Below, piece after piece: positions 1 through 7,674 of a DNA stretch of 64,000 bases. Both the position numbers and the translations under genes were made by a program. The stretch spans positions 1 to 64,000 of the forward strand of contig CAZHHW010000002.1 in the NCBI GenBank assembly GCA_964532385.1, in the 5' to 3' direction. Numbering within the stretch: position 1 is the stretch's first letter; the number at the start of each line of letters is the position of its first letter. This DNA comes from UBA6921 sp964532385 (lineage in GTDB: Bacteria > Pseudomonadota > Gammaproteobacteria > SG8-11). The notes below the pieces were generated by a model. It was not told the origin of the DNA, searched no databases, and was given only the letters and a program-made list of their open reading frames with translations.

Positions 1-1080
1 AGGGCGCTCCATGGTGGGAGACGAGTTCACGCTGATCTTGTCGTTAATGCCCCATTTCGGTGGATACCACGGTCGCTCCAACGGACCAGTCGGCGAGAAC
101 TTCTGCTTGATGCGCGTACGCCCCGATATGCCCGACACCTCCGGATGTGCGACGCGCGCATACTTGTCCACCTCACAAAAGAGGTTCTGGCAATCGATCA
201 ACTGCAAGCGCCGCCCCCAAAGCGGCTGAAATTTAATACCCAGTCTTTCGAACTCACGCTCCTGGTTGTCAGCTACAAGACGAATCAGTTCCGCTTCGTT
301 CAAGCCCGCGCTATCCGTAAAACACTTCCGCAAGCCATCGCGCGCGCCAGGCCCCGGAATGACAAACTCCGTCTCCGAGAAGTCTGTGACCTCGCTGTAG
401 TTGATGTCGGTCACGAACTGATAGGCAAGGAAGTCACCGATGGTCGGATAGCTTCGCAACAGCTCGAAGGCAGGCTGCATCTTTCTCATCTTCGACAGCT
501 TGCCCGCGAGATCATCGGCCATCATCTTTTCGAGCAATCGCAAGTGGTTCTGGTATTTGGCTACGTGGCCGAACGCCGATCCACCTGGCGGCATGATGTA
601 CGCGGCGGAGTAGATGCGGCCTCCCGCGCGCATGGCCTCCCCTAGCAGCCGATCATAGTGCTCGAACTTATACCCCTTGAACGTGACCGCTCCAAAGGCG
701 TGTTCTAACAATTCCCATGTCTCGATTTTATTGAACAACTTGAATAACAATGTCCGAAAAAGAACTTCCGCATCGGACTTGGGCAAGTCGTCACGATAGA
801 TCACGTGCCGGATCAAATATTGGCTGACCCGGTCAGCAGCGCGATAGGCGTTCGTAAACTTGTGAATAGAGATGATGGGATCATGCGTCCACGGCTCGGC
901 TTGCTTTTCTAGACGACGGAAGTACACATCTTGACGCTCGGCAGCGAAACGCCAGTAGGTGTCAAACACTGAACTCACCTTGATCGGTAGTAGGTGCGAG
1001 ACACTCTCCTCAACCAAATGCTCGAGTGTGGATTGACTCTGTGTATCGGGCAGCAATGTGTTAACGGATCGCCGCTTCAC
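1..1080 (-). CDS. Helical-domain protein of the 5-hmdU kinase / aGPT-pyrophosphorylase type (3' end outside window)
   Basis: The minus frame is open for all 360 codons from a GTG at 1080 to the window edge, so the C-terminus is missing. The GTG overlaps the stop of the upstream gene by 4 nt (GTGA), which fixes the start. Motifs visible in order are RAADRVSQYLI, FKLFNKIETWELLE, YSAAYIMPPG, YPTIGDFLAYQF, TDINYSE, LWGRRLQLIDCQN and HPEVSG-SGRTRIKQKF. This pattern matches my recollection of the bacterial branch of the phage 5-hydroxymethyl-dU DNA kinase / alpha-glutamyl-putrescinyl-thymine pyrophosphorylase helical domain, which acts on hydroxymethylated thymine bases or nucleotides. The neighbouring thymidylate-synthase-like gene supports pyrimidine chemistry. 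The substrate here (free nucleotide or DNA) is unknown. It is the last visible gene of a five-gene operon. Confidence 0.72.
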   Translation of the reverse strand, partial: MKRRSVNTLLPDTQSQSTLEHLVEESVSHLLPIKVSSVFDTYWRFAAERQDVYFRRLEKQAEPWTHDPIISIHKFTNAYRAADRVSQYLIRHVIYRDDLPKSDAEVLFRTLLFKLFNKIETWELLEHAFGAVTFKGYKFEHYDRLLGEAMRAGGRIYSAAYIMPPGGSAFGHVAKYQNHLRLLEKMMADDLAGKLSKMRKMQPAFELLRSYPTIGDFLAYQFVTDINYSEVTDFSETEFVIPGPGARDGLRKCFTDSAGLNEAELIRLVADNQEREFERLGIKFQPLWGRRLQLIDCQNLFCEVDKYARVAHPEVSGISGRTRIKQKFSPTGPLERPWYPPKWGINDKISVNSSPTMERP

Positions 1081-1922
1081 GTTGCCGCCTCCGCTATTGA
1101 CTGAGATGACTTTGCGCTCGTCGCCTTACTTGGCTGAGCGAAGCAAGCCCTGACGGCAGCCACCAAGGGTGCCAGGGCCTGATCAGATTTCGATATGCGT
1201 TCAAATTTTGCGACGCCGACAATCACATTCATTCTGCTCATCTTCAATTTCATTTCGTGTGCCATGAAGGCCCCCAACTGGGCAATGCCCAGATAGTTGC
1301 CGTACGCCTTCACAAACAATTGCTGTGTGGCGTAGAACGCATTGACCACGAGCCCAGCCTCGGTGGGCTCGAAGCTTACGTGCTGCATGCACGGGAACTG
1401 CAATTGCGCATTGGCGACGTGATCCCGTTCCGGATCAAACACGCTCGCCTGGAACATCGAGCGCCTTACACCTTCGCGTCCTTCGAACTGCGACAATATC
1501 CATTCAAGCTGATTGCCATCGCACGGTCCGCGGCCATAGCTAACAAGTCGCTCAAAGTAAAGACCTCGACGGTTGTCTTTCGGGTTTATCGCTTGATACC
1601 GGGGGAACGCATCGCGGTAATACTTGAAGAGGGCTGCGCGGTCACCCTGTGCCACCTGCCAAATGCGTTGAGGGAAGATGGTGAACGCAACATCCTCAAC
1701 ACTGCGCATCTGTTTTGCCAACAACAAAGTATCAAGCGCTACACGCACGCTTGGCGTCTCGATAACTCCACCGTCTTCATCAAAGCCCGACACGCTCAAG
1801 ATCAATGGCGAAATCTCCAGACCAGAGTGATCAAGCACATGAAGCACCGCCTTCGCCCAGGCGCGAGACAGATCCGATTCATCCACAAGAACAGGACTGG
1901 TGGTTTGGACGTTCTTAGTCAT
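1077..1922 (-). CDS. Thymidylate-synthase-fold protein, predicted pyrimidine nucleotide C5-modifying enzyme
   Basis: 281 residues from ATG 1922. That start overlaps the upstream stop by 8 nt and has GGAG about 8 nt before it; the longer frame to 1979 lacks this. The C-terminal half follows the thymidylate synthase order: RRSMFQASVFDP (like the phosphate-binding RR...SAWNP), FPC with the presumed nucleophile Cys178, then LVVNAFYATQQLFVKAYGN and LGAFMAHEMKL. The Asn equivalent to the dUMP-reading Asn of TS appears kept (Asn209). The Arg and Asp of the usual QRSxD segment are replaced (YATQQ). Length is close to TS, but identity is low. It is probably a divergent dNMP hydroxymethylase-like or related enzyme rather than the housekeeping ThyA. 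The next gene could act on its product. Confidence 0.7.
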   Translation of the reverse strand: MTKNVQTTSPVLVDESDLSRAWAKAVLHVLDHSGLEISPLILSVSGFDEDGGVIETPSVRVALDTLLLAKQMRSVEDVAFTIFPQRIWQVAQGDRAALFKYYRDAFPRYQAINPKDNRRGLYFERLVSYGRGPCDGNQLEWILSQFEGREGVRRSMFQASVFDPERDHVANAQLQFPCMQHVSFEPTEAGLVVNAFYATQQLFVKAYGNYLGIAQLGAFMAHEMKLKMSRMNVIVGVAKFERISKSDQALAPLVAAVRACFAQPSKATSAKSSQSIAEAAT

Positions 1923-2808
1923 CCGCGGTCTCCTCAAGGTGGCGGAAGCACGCGAGGCCAACATACTGGCGGCGAGCAATCCTGACGTAGGTCGCCCATG
2001 ACGACCCTGGAATCACTACTCTTGTAATACCGACCGTCATGGCTCGAAATAGTCGACCGCTCGCGAGGTCGCGCTCTGGCATCAATATCGCGGTATCGAC
2101 AACGACGCCAGATGGAAGCATCAACAACGCGCCCTTCTCCATGTCGAGGGTCGGGGAGTTCCAATGTTGATCCGCAATCGTTAGCGGTTCGGAAACCTCC
2201 TGTCCTAGCAGCTCGGTCCTGATCATCTTTGGAGTGATCCGTCCAAGCTGCGCCCTCTGGACTGGAGAAATCATGCCGATTCCATAGGCCAAGTGGTTCA
2301 CCAGCGTTGCCTGCCCCACACCGAAATTGCAGGCGATCCTATACATGTCGAGTGCCGACGCCTTGTCAGGGTCAAGGCCACGCTTTACAAATGCCTCGCG
2401 CAATCCCAGCGTCGGCATCAGTACGAAGGCTGCAAATGAATCGGCTAGAACTTCGTTCGGAGGACGATCGGCGTGCTGGACATGATCATTGTGAAGTTCA
2501 TCGATCGTCGAACCATGACCGAAAACGTGATGGCCCAACTCGTGCGCGCATGTGAATGCGCGCCTGGCAAGCGGTCTTAGAGCCGAGACATGGATGCGCG
2601 GTCTCGGCTGGCGGTCATACATACCTTCCATATTGATGTCGTTGAAGCGCACGTTGACGTTGTTTATCTCGCATAGACCGTAGATGCATGTGGGGCTCCG
2701 AAGATCGAGTCCGGCTTTGGTACGCGTGGCAATCGACGCCTGCATGCCTTGCATAACAAGCGCCTTCTGCATAGCAAACCAAGAGGATGCGGTGAGTCGG
2801 GCATTCAT
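1915..2808 (-). CDS. ImmA/IrrE-family metallopeptidase
   Basis: 297 residues. The gelatinase-like zinc motif HELGHH lies at residues 89-94 inside FTCAHELGHHVFGHG, with a third ligand candidate Glu119 in PNEVLADSFAAF, as in ImmA/IrrE peptidases. The N-terminal part is helical; about 120 residues after the catalytic domain have no obvious family. The start ATG overlaps the stop of the XRE gene by 4 nt (ATGA). ImmA-type peptidases usually cleave or inactivate a partner XRE repressor and so derepress the operon after a stress signal. The partner here is the gene immediately upstream. The signal that triggers it cannot be read from sequence. Confidence 0.88.
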   Translation of the reverse strand: MNARLTASSWFAMQKALVMQGMQASIATRTKAGLDLRSPTCIYGLCEINNVNVRFNDINMEGMYDRQPRPRIHVSALRPLARRAFTCAHELGHHVFGHGSTIDELHNDHVQHADRPPNEVLADSFAAFVLMPTLGLREAFVKRGLDPDKASALDMYRIACNFGVGQATLVNHLAYGIGMISPVQRAQLGRITPKMIRTELLGQEVSEPLTIADQHWNSPTLDMEKGALLMLPSGVVVDTAILMPERDLASGRLFRAMTVGITRVVIPGSSWATYVRIARRQYVGLACFRHLEETADD

Positions 2809-3182
2809 TTGCGCGTGCCTCCGTCATCGTCCGTATCCACATCCGAGTTGCGCATGGACGCCAGCAACCTCAAGAGCCGGTCAAGGTCATCCGGCTTGAG
2901 CTTGCCCAGTTCGCGCGCGGCGAGTTGCAGTCGTGGGTCATCGGCGTTGAGTTGTTCGGCTGACTCGCCCAATATCCATGACACCGTGACATCATAGGTT
3001 TCCGCGAACTTCGTCAGCTCTTCGGCTGAGACACGGCGATTGCCTGCCTCGATCTCCGAAATCGTCGGCCGATGCATGGCTAGCAATTTGGCCACCTGAC
3101 CCTGCGACAGGCCGGCCGCCTTCCTCGCCTCACGCAGTCGCGTCGCAATCGCTCCGCGTATCGATTCTTGTATTTCAGTCAT
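2805..3182 (-). CDS. XRE-family HTH transcriptional regulator
   Basis: 125 residues with a Cro/C1-type helix-turn-helix at about residues 14-70; the core reads GLSQGQVAKLLAMHRPTISE then EAGNRRVSAEELTKFAE. The C-terminal half contains a short helical extension (ADDPRLQLAARELGKLKPDDLDRLL) that may be the dimerisation or protease-recognition segment. It sits between and overlaps by 4 nt with both neighbours, so it is translated with them. It probably autoregulates through the palindrome at 3522-3538. The XRE plus ImmA-like pairing is the classical layout of phage and integrative-element switches. Confidence 0.9.
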   Translation of the reverse strand: MTEIQESIRGAIATRLREARKAAGLSQGQVAKLLAMHRPTISEIEAGNRRVSAEELTKFAETYDVTVSWILGESAEQLNADDPRLQLAARELGKLKPDDLDRLLRLLASMRNSDVDTDDDGGTRK

Positions 3183-3493
3183 TGCACATTCACTTTTTGG
3201 GCTGGAGCCGATAGTTGCGTTTCAGCCAATGCGACCACGATTGCCACAGCTTCATCGACCGTGAGCGCGATAGCGGTCTTCTCACGCCGAAATATGTTTA
3301 CGTCGTTGGCAATCGTGATGCCGAGCTTCACACCGAGTATTCCGATCGCAACCGGCCAAATCTTGCTGTCGAACTGGGGCAGTTCTTCGATAGGCTTGGT
3401 GGTCCCGGTGATTGCCGGGCATTCCAAGCCACTCGCTGTCTGAATATCCTGCAAGACCTCCACCAGGGCAGCCCTAACCGCGTTTGTTTCCAT
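3179..3493 (-). CDS. Small acyl-carrier-protein-like protein, first gene of the operon
   Basis: 104 residues from ATG 3493, which has GGAG eight bases before it (TTGGAGAATCCTATG). The upstream ATG at 3514 lacks a ribosome-binding site. The pattern of an N-terminal helix, then PIEELPQFDSKIW, then LGVKLGITIANDVNIF and LTVDEAVAIV resembles an acyl carrier protein fold; Asp42-Ser43 stands where the phosphopantetheine-bearing DS would be. The match is by pattern only; residues around the Ser (DSK rather than DSL) are not canonical, so it may be a non-carrier relative. Its stop overlaps the XRE start by 4 nt. What a carrier-like protein does with a TS-like enzyme is unknown. Confidence 0.5.
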   Translation of the reverse strand: METNAVRAALVEVLQDIQTASGLECPAITGTTKPIEELPQFDSKIWPVAIGILGVKLGITIANDVNIFRREKTAIALTVDEAVAIVVALAETQLSAPAQKVNVQ

Positions 3494-3521
3494 AGGATTC
3501 TCCAAATCGACCATTACGGTC

Positions 3522-3538
3522 GGTAAGATAATCTTACC
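3522..3538 (-). promoter_or_regulatory. 17-bp palindromic operator candidate
   Basis: GGTAAGAT-A-ATCTTACC is a perfect inverted repeat with 8-bp arms and one central base. It lies 29-45 bp upstream of the preferred start of the first operon gene. It is the only strong palindrome there and is placed where an XRE repressor would block transcription. A TTGACG at 3567-3572 (minus strand) could be part of the promoter, but a convincing -10 at normal spacing is not clear. Confidence 0.6.
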
Positions 3539-3809
3539 ACATATATGGCGGGCCGCAAGCTATCTCCGTCAAATCTTCGATCACAAGAGCGTTTTTTGCA
3601 CAAAGAACACGCATGGAAGCATCGACTATCACGTTGCCGTCGCAGCGGACTCCAGCTTGTGCTGATTACGCGGTGGGCATATTGGTTGCTGACTATCAGC
3701 ACATGGTTCGATGACAGTTTGTTTCTCGACAATATCGAATCCTTTGAAACTCTGCTCGATTAATGCCGGGGTATTCAATTGAAGGCGAATTTTTTAGACC
3801 AAAAGCCCC
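3539..3809. other. Intergenic region between the XRE/TS operon and guaA
   Basis: This stretch holds the upstream part of the operon promoter. I see no RNA gene, repeat or convincing gene in it; a 72-codon plus-strand frame here has no ribosome-binding site or recognisable motif. No clear terminator for guaA is visible. Confidence 0.5.
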
Positions 3810-5384
3810 TCACTCCCACTCGATGGTCGCGGGCGGCTTGCCGGAGATGTCGTAGGTCACGCGTGAAATTCCACGCACTTCGTTAATGATGCGATTGGAC
3901 ACTTTGCCGAGCAGCTCATACGGGAGGTGCGCCCACTGCGCGGTCATGAAGTCGATGGTTTGCACCGCGCGTAGCGCGACCACGTAGTCGTAGCGGCGGC
4001 CGTCGCCCATCACGCCCACGGATTTCACCGGCAGAAACACGGCGAACGCCTGACTGGTCTGGCTGTACCAGCCCGCCGCACGTAATTCTTCGATAAAGAT
4101 GGCATCGGCGCCGCGCAGAATATCGGCATACTCTTTTTTGACTTCACCCAGAATGCGTACACCCAGACCCGGGCCGGGGAACGGATGGCGATACACCATG
4201 TCGGACGGCAAGCCCAGCTCGACGCCGATCTTGCGCACTTCGTCTTTGAATAACTCGCGCAGCGGTTCGAGTAATTTGAGTTTCATGTGTTCGGGCAAGC
4301 CGCCGACATTGTGATGCGACTTGATGACTTTGGCCTTGCCGGTTTTTGAACCCGCCGACTCGATCACATCGGGATAAATCGTGCCCTGCGCCAGCCAGGC
4401 GGCATTCGCGAGCTTGGCGGCCTCTTCTTCGAACACTTCGATGAACAAATTACCGATGATTTTGCGCTTGCGCTCCGGATCGTCGACGCCTGCAAGCGCC
4501 GACAGAAAGCGTTGTTCGGCGTTGATGCGAATTACGCGGATGCCCATGTGCTGCGCGAAAGTCGCCATGACCTGGTCGCCTTCATTCAGTCGCAGGAGAC
4601 CGTTGTCGACAAATACGCAGGTGAGCTGTTTGCCGATGGCGCGATGCAGCAGCGCGGCGACCACGGAAGAATCCACGCCGCCGGACAGACCCAGCAACAC
4701 CTCGTCCGTACCGACCTGCGCGCGAATGCTGCGCACATTTTCGTCGATGATATTGCCCGCGTTCCACAACGCCGCGCAGCCGCAGATTTCATGCACGAAG
4801 CGCTGGATAATGCGCGCGCCCTGGCGCGTGTGGGTGACTTCGGGATGGAATTGCACGCCATAGAATTTACGCGCTTCGTCGGCCATGCCGGAGATCGGCG
4901 CGCTGCCGGTGCTGGCGATGACTTTAAATCCGGCGGGTAATGTCTCGACCCGATCCCCGTGGCTCATCCACACGTCCAGAATGCCATAGCCTTCGGGCGT
5001 AGTGTGATCTTCGATGTCTTTAAGCAACGCCGAATGTCCGCGTGCGCGCACTTGCGCATAACCGAATTCACGCTCTGCCGCCGCTTGCACCACGCCGCCC
5101 AGCTGCGCGGCCATGGTCTGCATGCCGTAACAAATGCCAAGCACCGGCACGCCCAGCTCGAATACCGCTTGCGGCGCGCGCATGGCTTCCGTTTCGTACA
5201 CCGAGTCCGGGCCGCCGGACAGGATAATGCCGTTGGGTTTAAACGCGCGCAGCGCGGCGTCGTTCATGTCATAGGGATGCAGTTCGCAATACACGCCGGC
5301 CTCGCGCACGCGGCGCGCGATGAGCTGGGTGTATTGAGAACCGAAATCGAGAATTAAAATGCGATGGGCGTGGATGTCAGTCAT
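3810..5384 (-). CDS. guaA: GMP synthase (glutamine-hydrolysing)
   Basis: 524 residues from ATG 5384; the longer frame adds 26 residues without family support. It converts XMP to GMP using glutamine and ATP in the cytoplasm. The class I amidotransferase domain has its nucleophile Cys85 in GICYGMQ and a FHPEVTH motif. The ATP-pyrophosphatase domain has the P-loop GLSGGVDSSVVAALL. The C-terminal dimerisation domain ends in the typical PPATIEWE. Length matches E. coli GuaA (525). It lies 74 bp downstream of guaB, forming the usual guaBA unit, with a hairpin-forming inverted repeat in between. Confidence 0.98.
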   Translation of the reverse strand: MTDIHAHRILILDFGSQYTQLIARRVREAGVYCELHPYDMNDAALRAFKPNGIILSGGPDSVYETEAMRAPQAVFELGVPVLGICYGMQTMAAQLGGVVQAAAEREFGYAQVRARGHSALLKDIEDHTTPEGYGILDVWMSHGDRVETLPAGFKVIASTGSAPISGMADEARKFYGVQFHPEVTHTRQGARIIQRFVHEICGCAALWNAGNIIDENVRSIRAQVGTDEVLLGLSGGVDSSVVAALLHRAIGKQLTCVFVDNGLLRLNEGDQVMATFAQHMGIRVIRINAEQRFLSALAGVDDPERKRKIIGNLFIEVFEEEAAKLANAAWLAQGTIYPDVIESAGSKTGKAKVIKSHHNVGGLPEHMKLKLLEPLRELFKDEVRKIGVELGLPSDMVYRHPFPGPGLGVRILGEVKKEYADILRGADAIFIEELRAAGWYSQTSQAFAVFLPVKSVGVMGDGRRYDYVVALRAVQTIDFMTAQWAHLPYELLGKVSNRIINEVRGISRVTYDISGKPPATIEWE

Positions 5385-5397
5385 GTTTTCAATAGCG

Positions 5398-5455
5398 GTA
5401 GGGGCGCAATTCATTGCGCCCGGATTGGAACAGGCGCGCTGAATCGCGCCCCTAC
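5398..5455. repeat. Inverted repeat between guaB and guaA (REP-like)
   Basis: GTAGGGGCGCAATTCA at 5398-5413 is matched by its reverse complement TGAATCGCGCCCCTAC at 5440-5455, with one mismatch over 16 bp. A second internal stem (GGGGCGCAAT/ATTGCGCCC) lies in the left arm. Such GGGGCGC hairpins occur as dispersed extragenic repeats in many proteobacteria. Here it could modulate guaA expression relative to guaB. Confidence 0.6.
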
Positions 5456-5458
5456 GAA

Positions 5459-6928
5459 TCAATCAATTTGGTAATTCGGCGCTTCTTTGGTGATGGTCAC
5501 GTCGTGCACATGGCTTTCACGCACACCAGCGTTGGTGATGCGCACGAACTGCGGTTTGGTGCGCATCTCTTCAATGGTCTGGCAGCCGGTGTAACCCATG
5601 CTGGCGCGCAGGCCGCCGACCAGTTGATGCACGATCGCCGTCAAGCTGCCTTTGTACGACACGCGCCCTTCGATGCCTTCGGGCACCAGTTTGTCGGCGC
5701 CGCGCGCGTCCTGAAAATAACGGTCGCTGGAGCCATGTTGCTTGGCCATCGCGCCGATCGAACCCATGCCGCGATACGATTTGTATGAGCGGCCCTGAAA
5801 CAGCTCGACATCACCCGGCGCCTCTTCGGTGCCGGCGAACAGGCCGCCGATCATCACGCAATTGGCACCCGCCGCGATGGCTTTGGCGATGTCGCCCGAG
5901 TAGCGAATGCCGCCGTCGCCGATCACCGGCACGCCGGTGCCTTTTAATTCAATCGCCGCATTGGAAATCGCCGTGACTTGCGGAATGCCAACACCTGCCA
6001 CAATGCGCGTGGTGCAAATCGAACCGGGGCCGATGCCGACTTTTACGCCGTCCGCACCCGCGTCGACCAGCGCGCGCGCGCCTGAAGCGGTCGCGATGTT
6101 GCCGCCGATCACCTGCATGTCCGGGAATTTTTTCTTGACCCATTTCACGCGATCGAGCACACCTTGCGAATGTCCATGCGCGGTGTCCACGACGATAACG
6201 TCAACACCCGCATCGACCAGCGCGATGACCCGTTCCTCGGTGCCCGCGCCGGTGCCGATGGCGGCGCCCACCCGCAAATGACCTTGTTCATCTTTACAGG
6301 CGCTGGGAAATTCCTTCGCCTTCTGGATGTCCTTCACGGTGATCAAGCCGCGCAACTGGAATTTGTCGTTCACCACCAGCACTTTTTCAATGCGGTATTT
6401 ATGCAGCAGATGCAGCACTTCGCCGTGCTTGGCACCCTCGCGCACCGTGATCAGGCGTTCCTTGGGGGTCATGATGGTCGACACCGGCGCATCGTAGTTG
6501 GTTTCGAAACGCAGATCGCGATTGGTCACAATCCCGACCAGCTTGTCGCCGTCGACCACCGGCACACCGGAAATATTGTGCGCTGCGGTCAAGCCCAGCA
6601 CATCGCGAATACTGGTATTCGCACCCACCGTGATGGGGTCTTTAATCACGCCGCTTTCAAATTTCTTAACTTGGCGCACTTCGCGCGCCTGTTCTTCCGC
6701 AGGCATGTTTTTATGAATAATGCCGATACCGCCTTCCTGAGCCAGGCCAATTGCGAGGCGGGCTTCGGTCACGGTATCCATGGCGGCTGAAACTATCGGC
6801 ACATAAAGCTTGATTTCACGGGTCAGGCGCGTTTCCAGGCTCACATCCTTGGGCAACACTAAAGAATGGGCCGGAGCCAGTGAAACGTCGTCAAATGTCA
6901 GAGCTTCCTGAACGATCCGCATGGTCAT
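5459..6928 (-). CDS. guaB: Inosine-5'-monophosphate dehydrogenase
   Basis: 489 residues, the normal length for IMPDH. It oxidises IMP to XMP with NAD, the committed step to GMP. The TIM barrel is interrupted after about residue 90 by two CBS domains (PITVGANTSIRDVL... and ERLITVREGAKHGEV...). The catalytic loop GPGSICTTR holds the active-site Cys near residue 305, followed by GDGGIRYSGDIAKA and the flap GMGSIGAMAKQHGSSDRYFQ. The start could be Met1 or Met3; family N-termini usually begin just before RIVQEALTFDD. It is co-transcribed with guaA. Confidence 0.98.
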   Translation of the reverse strand: MTMRIVQEALTFDDVSLAPAHSLVLPKDVSLETRLTREIKLYVPIVSAAMDTVTEARLAIGLAQEGGIGIIHKNMPAEEQAREVRQVKKFESGVIKDPITVGANTSIRDVLGLTAAHNISGVPVVDGDKLVGIVTNRDLRFETNYDAPVSTIMTPKERLITVREGAKHGEVLHLLHKYRIEKVLVVNDKFQLRGLITVKDIQKAKEFPSACKDEQGHLRVGAAIGTGAGTEERVIALVDAGVDVIVVDTAHGHSQGVLDRVKWVKKKFPDMQVIGGNIATASGARALVDAGADGVKVGIGPGSICTTRIVAGVGIPQVTAISNAAIELKGTGVPVIGDGGIRYSGDIAKAIAAGANCVMIGGLFAGTEEAPGDVELFQGRSYKSYRGMGSIGAMAKQHGSSDRYFQDARGADKLVPEGIEGRVSYKGSLTAIVHQLVGGLRASMGYTGCQTIEEMRTKPQFVRITNAGVRESHVHDVTITKEAPNYQID

Positions 6929-6952
6929 TACCCGTGCTATTGGAGGGGCGAC

Positions 6953-6958
6953 AGTGTA
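6953..6958 (-). promoter_or_regulatory. guaB: Possible -10 of the guaBA promoter
   Basis: On the minus strand TGCTACACTG gives an extended -10 (TGC-TACACT) 25-30 bp upstream of guaB. The -35 is poor, as is common for extended -10 promoters. No PurR-like site was recognised. Confidence 0.35.
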
Positions 6959-7214
6959 GCAGATGCCTAAATGAACCTGAAATCCCGCGTTTGCATGCTG
7001 CCCCGGCGTTTAAACTGGAACCGGGAACCATGGACTGGTTACTAATGAAAGATACCGGGTTTGACGATTACATGTTTACCTGCTTAGCTTGTACAGCATA
7101 AGAAGGCGCGGTGGCTTGCCAGCGCAAGTCGGATTTTGTAAGAGTGTGCGTAGTCAAGCCGGACCCGTTGCTGATTTTAAAAAACATTCAATGTATTCGA
7201 GGAGGACGTACGCA

Positions 7215-7559
7215 ATGAGAAAATTAGCCATCCTGTTAACAGTTTCCACGCTCGCCTTGGGCGGTTGCTCCTCTTGGCCCTGGTCTTCGTCATCATCCGC
7301 ATCGGCGGGCGCCACCGGCACGCCTACCAAAGATAGCGTTGCAGCCACGATTGCCTCCGCAGAAGCCGCAATTAAAAAAGCGGATGCACAAGGCGGTGGC
7401 TGGCGTGATACCGACAAAATTCTTAAAGAAGCAAAAACCGCTTTAGAAAAAGGCGAGATCGACAATGCCGCGAAGCTGGCAAAAACCGCCGAGGAAGAAG
7501 CCAAGCTGAGTGAAATCCAGGCGGTGGAAAACAAAGGCGCCAAGCCCTGGCTGTTCTAA
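7215..7559 (+). CDS. SoxK-like (SoxXA-binding family) small lipoprotein
   Basis: 114 residues from ATG 7215, preceded by GAGGAGG about 10 nt upstream; longer upstream frames are not supported. A type II signal peptide ends in the lipobox LGGC, followed by a Ser-rich linker. The mature part has the two-helix pattern of the SoxXA-binding protein family: AEAAIKKADAQGGGWRDTDK, then ILKEAKTALEKGE and AAKLAKTAEEEA. In sulfur oxidisers SoxK-like proteins associate with the c-type cytochrome SoxXA. No other sox gene is adjacent, although SoxB-like phosphatases occur elsewhere in the window. It may instead be a generic DUF4398-like outer-membrane lipoprotein. It is a single-gene unit ending at a strong terminator. 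Confidence 0.6.
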   Translation: MRKLAILLTVSTLALGGCSSWPWSSSSSASAGATGTPTKDSVAATIASAEAAIKKADAQGGGWRDTDKILKEAKTALEKGEIDNAAKLAKTAEEEAKLSEIQAVENKGAKPWLF

Positions 7560-7583
7560 CTTTCCGGTCTTAATATTTGCTGT

Positions 7584-7621
7584 AAAACAGGCTGCCCTGC
7601 ACAAGGGCAGCCTGTTTTTTT
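7584..7621 (+). terminator. Intrinsic terminator of the lipoprotein gene
   Basis: AAAACAGGCTGCCCT and AGGGCAGCCTGTTTT form a perfect 15-bp stem with a 5-nt loop, running into seven T. It lies 25 bp after the stop codon at 7559. Confidence 0.93.
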
Positions 7622-7674
7622 GAACTTCGTCCCGCCCATAACACTCCACTGAATACAGCATTGCTCCGTTGCCT

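Noticed and set aside
145..645. 166-codon plus-strand frame at the window start
   Set aside because: It is the antisense shadow of the well-supported minus-strand helical-domain gene and has no ribosome-binding site.
1257..1985. 242-codon plus-strand frame
   Set aside because: Antisense to the thymidylate-synthase-like gene, whose motifs are clear on the minus strand.
3545..3763. 72-codon plus-strand frame upstream of the operon
   Set aside because: No ribosome-binding site, no motif, biased composition; overlaps the probable promoter.
5398..5455. Intrinsic terminator between guaB and guaA
   Set aside because: No T-run follows on the minus strand, and guaA needs read-through; better seen as a repeat.
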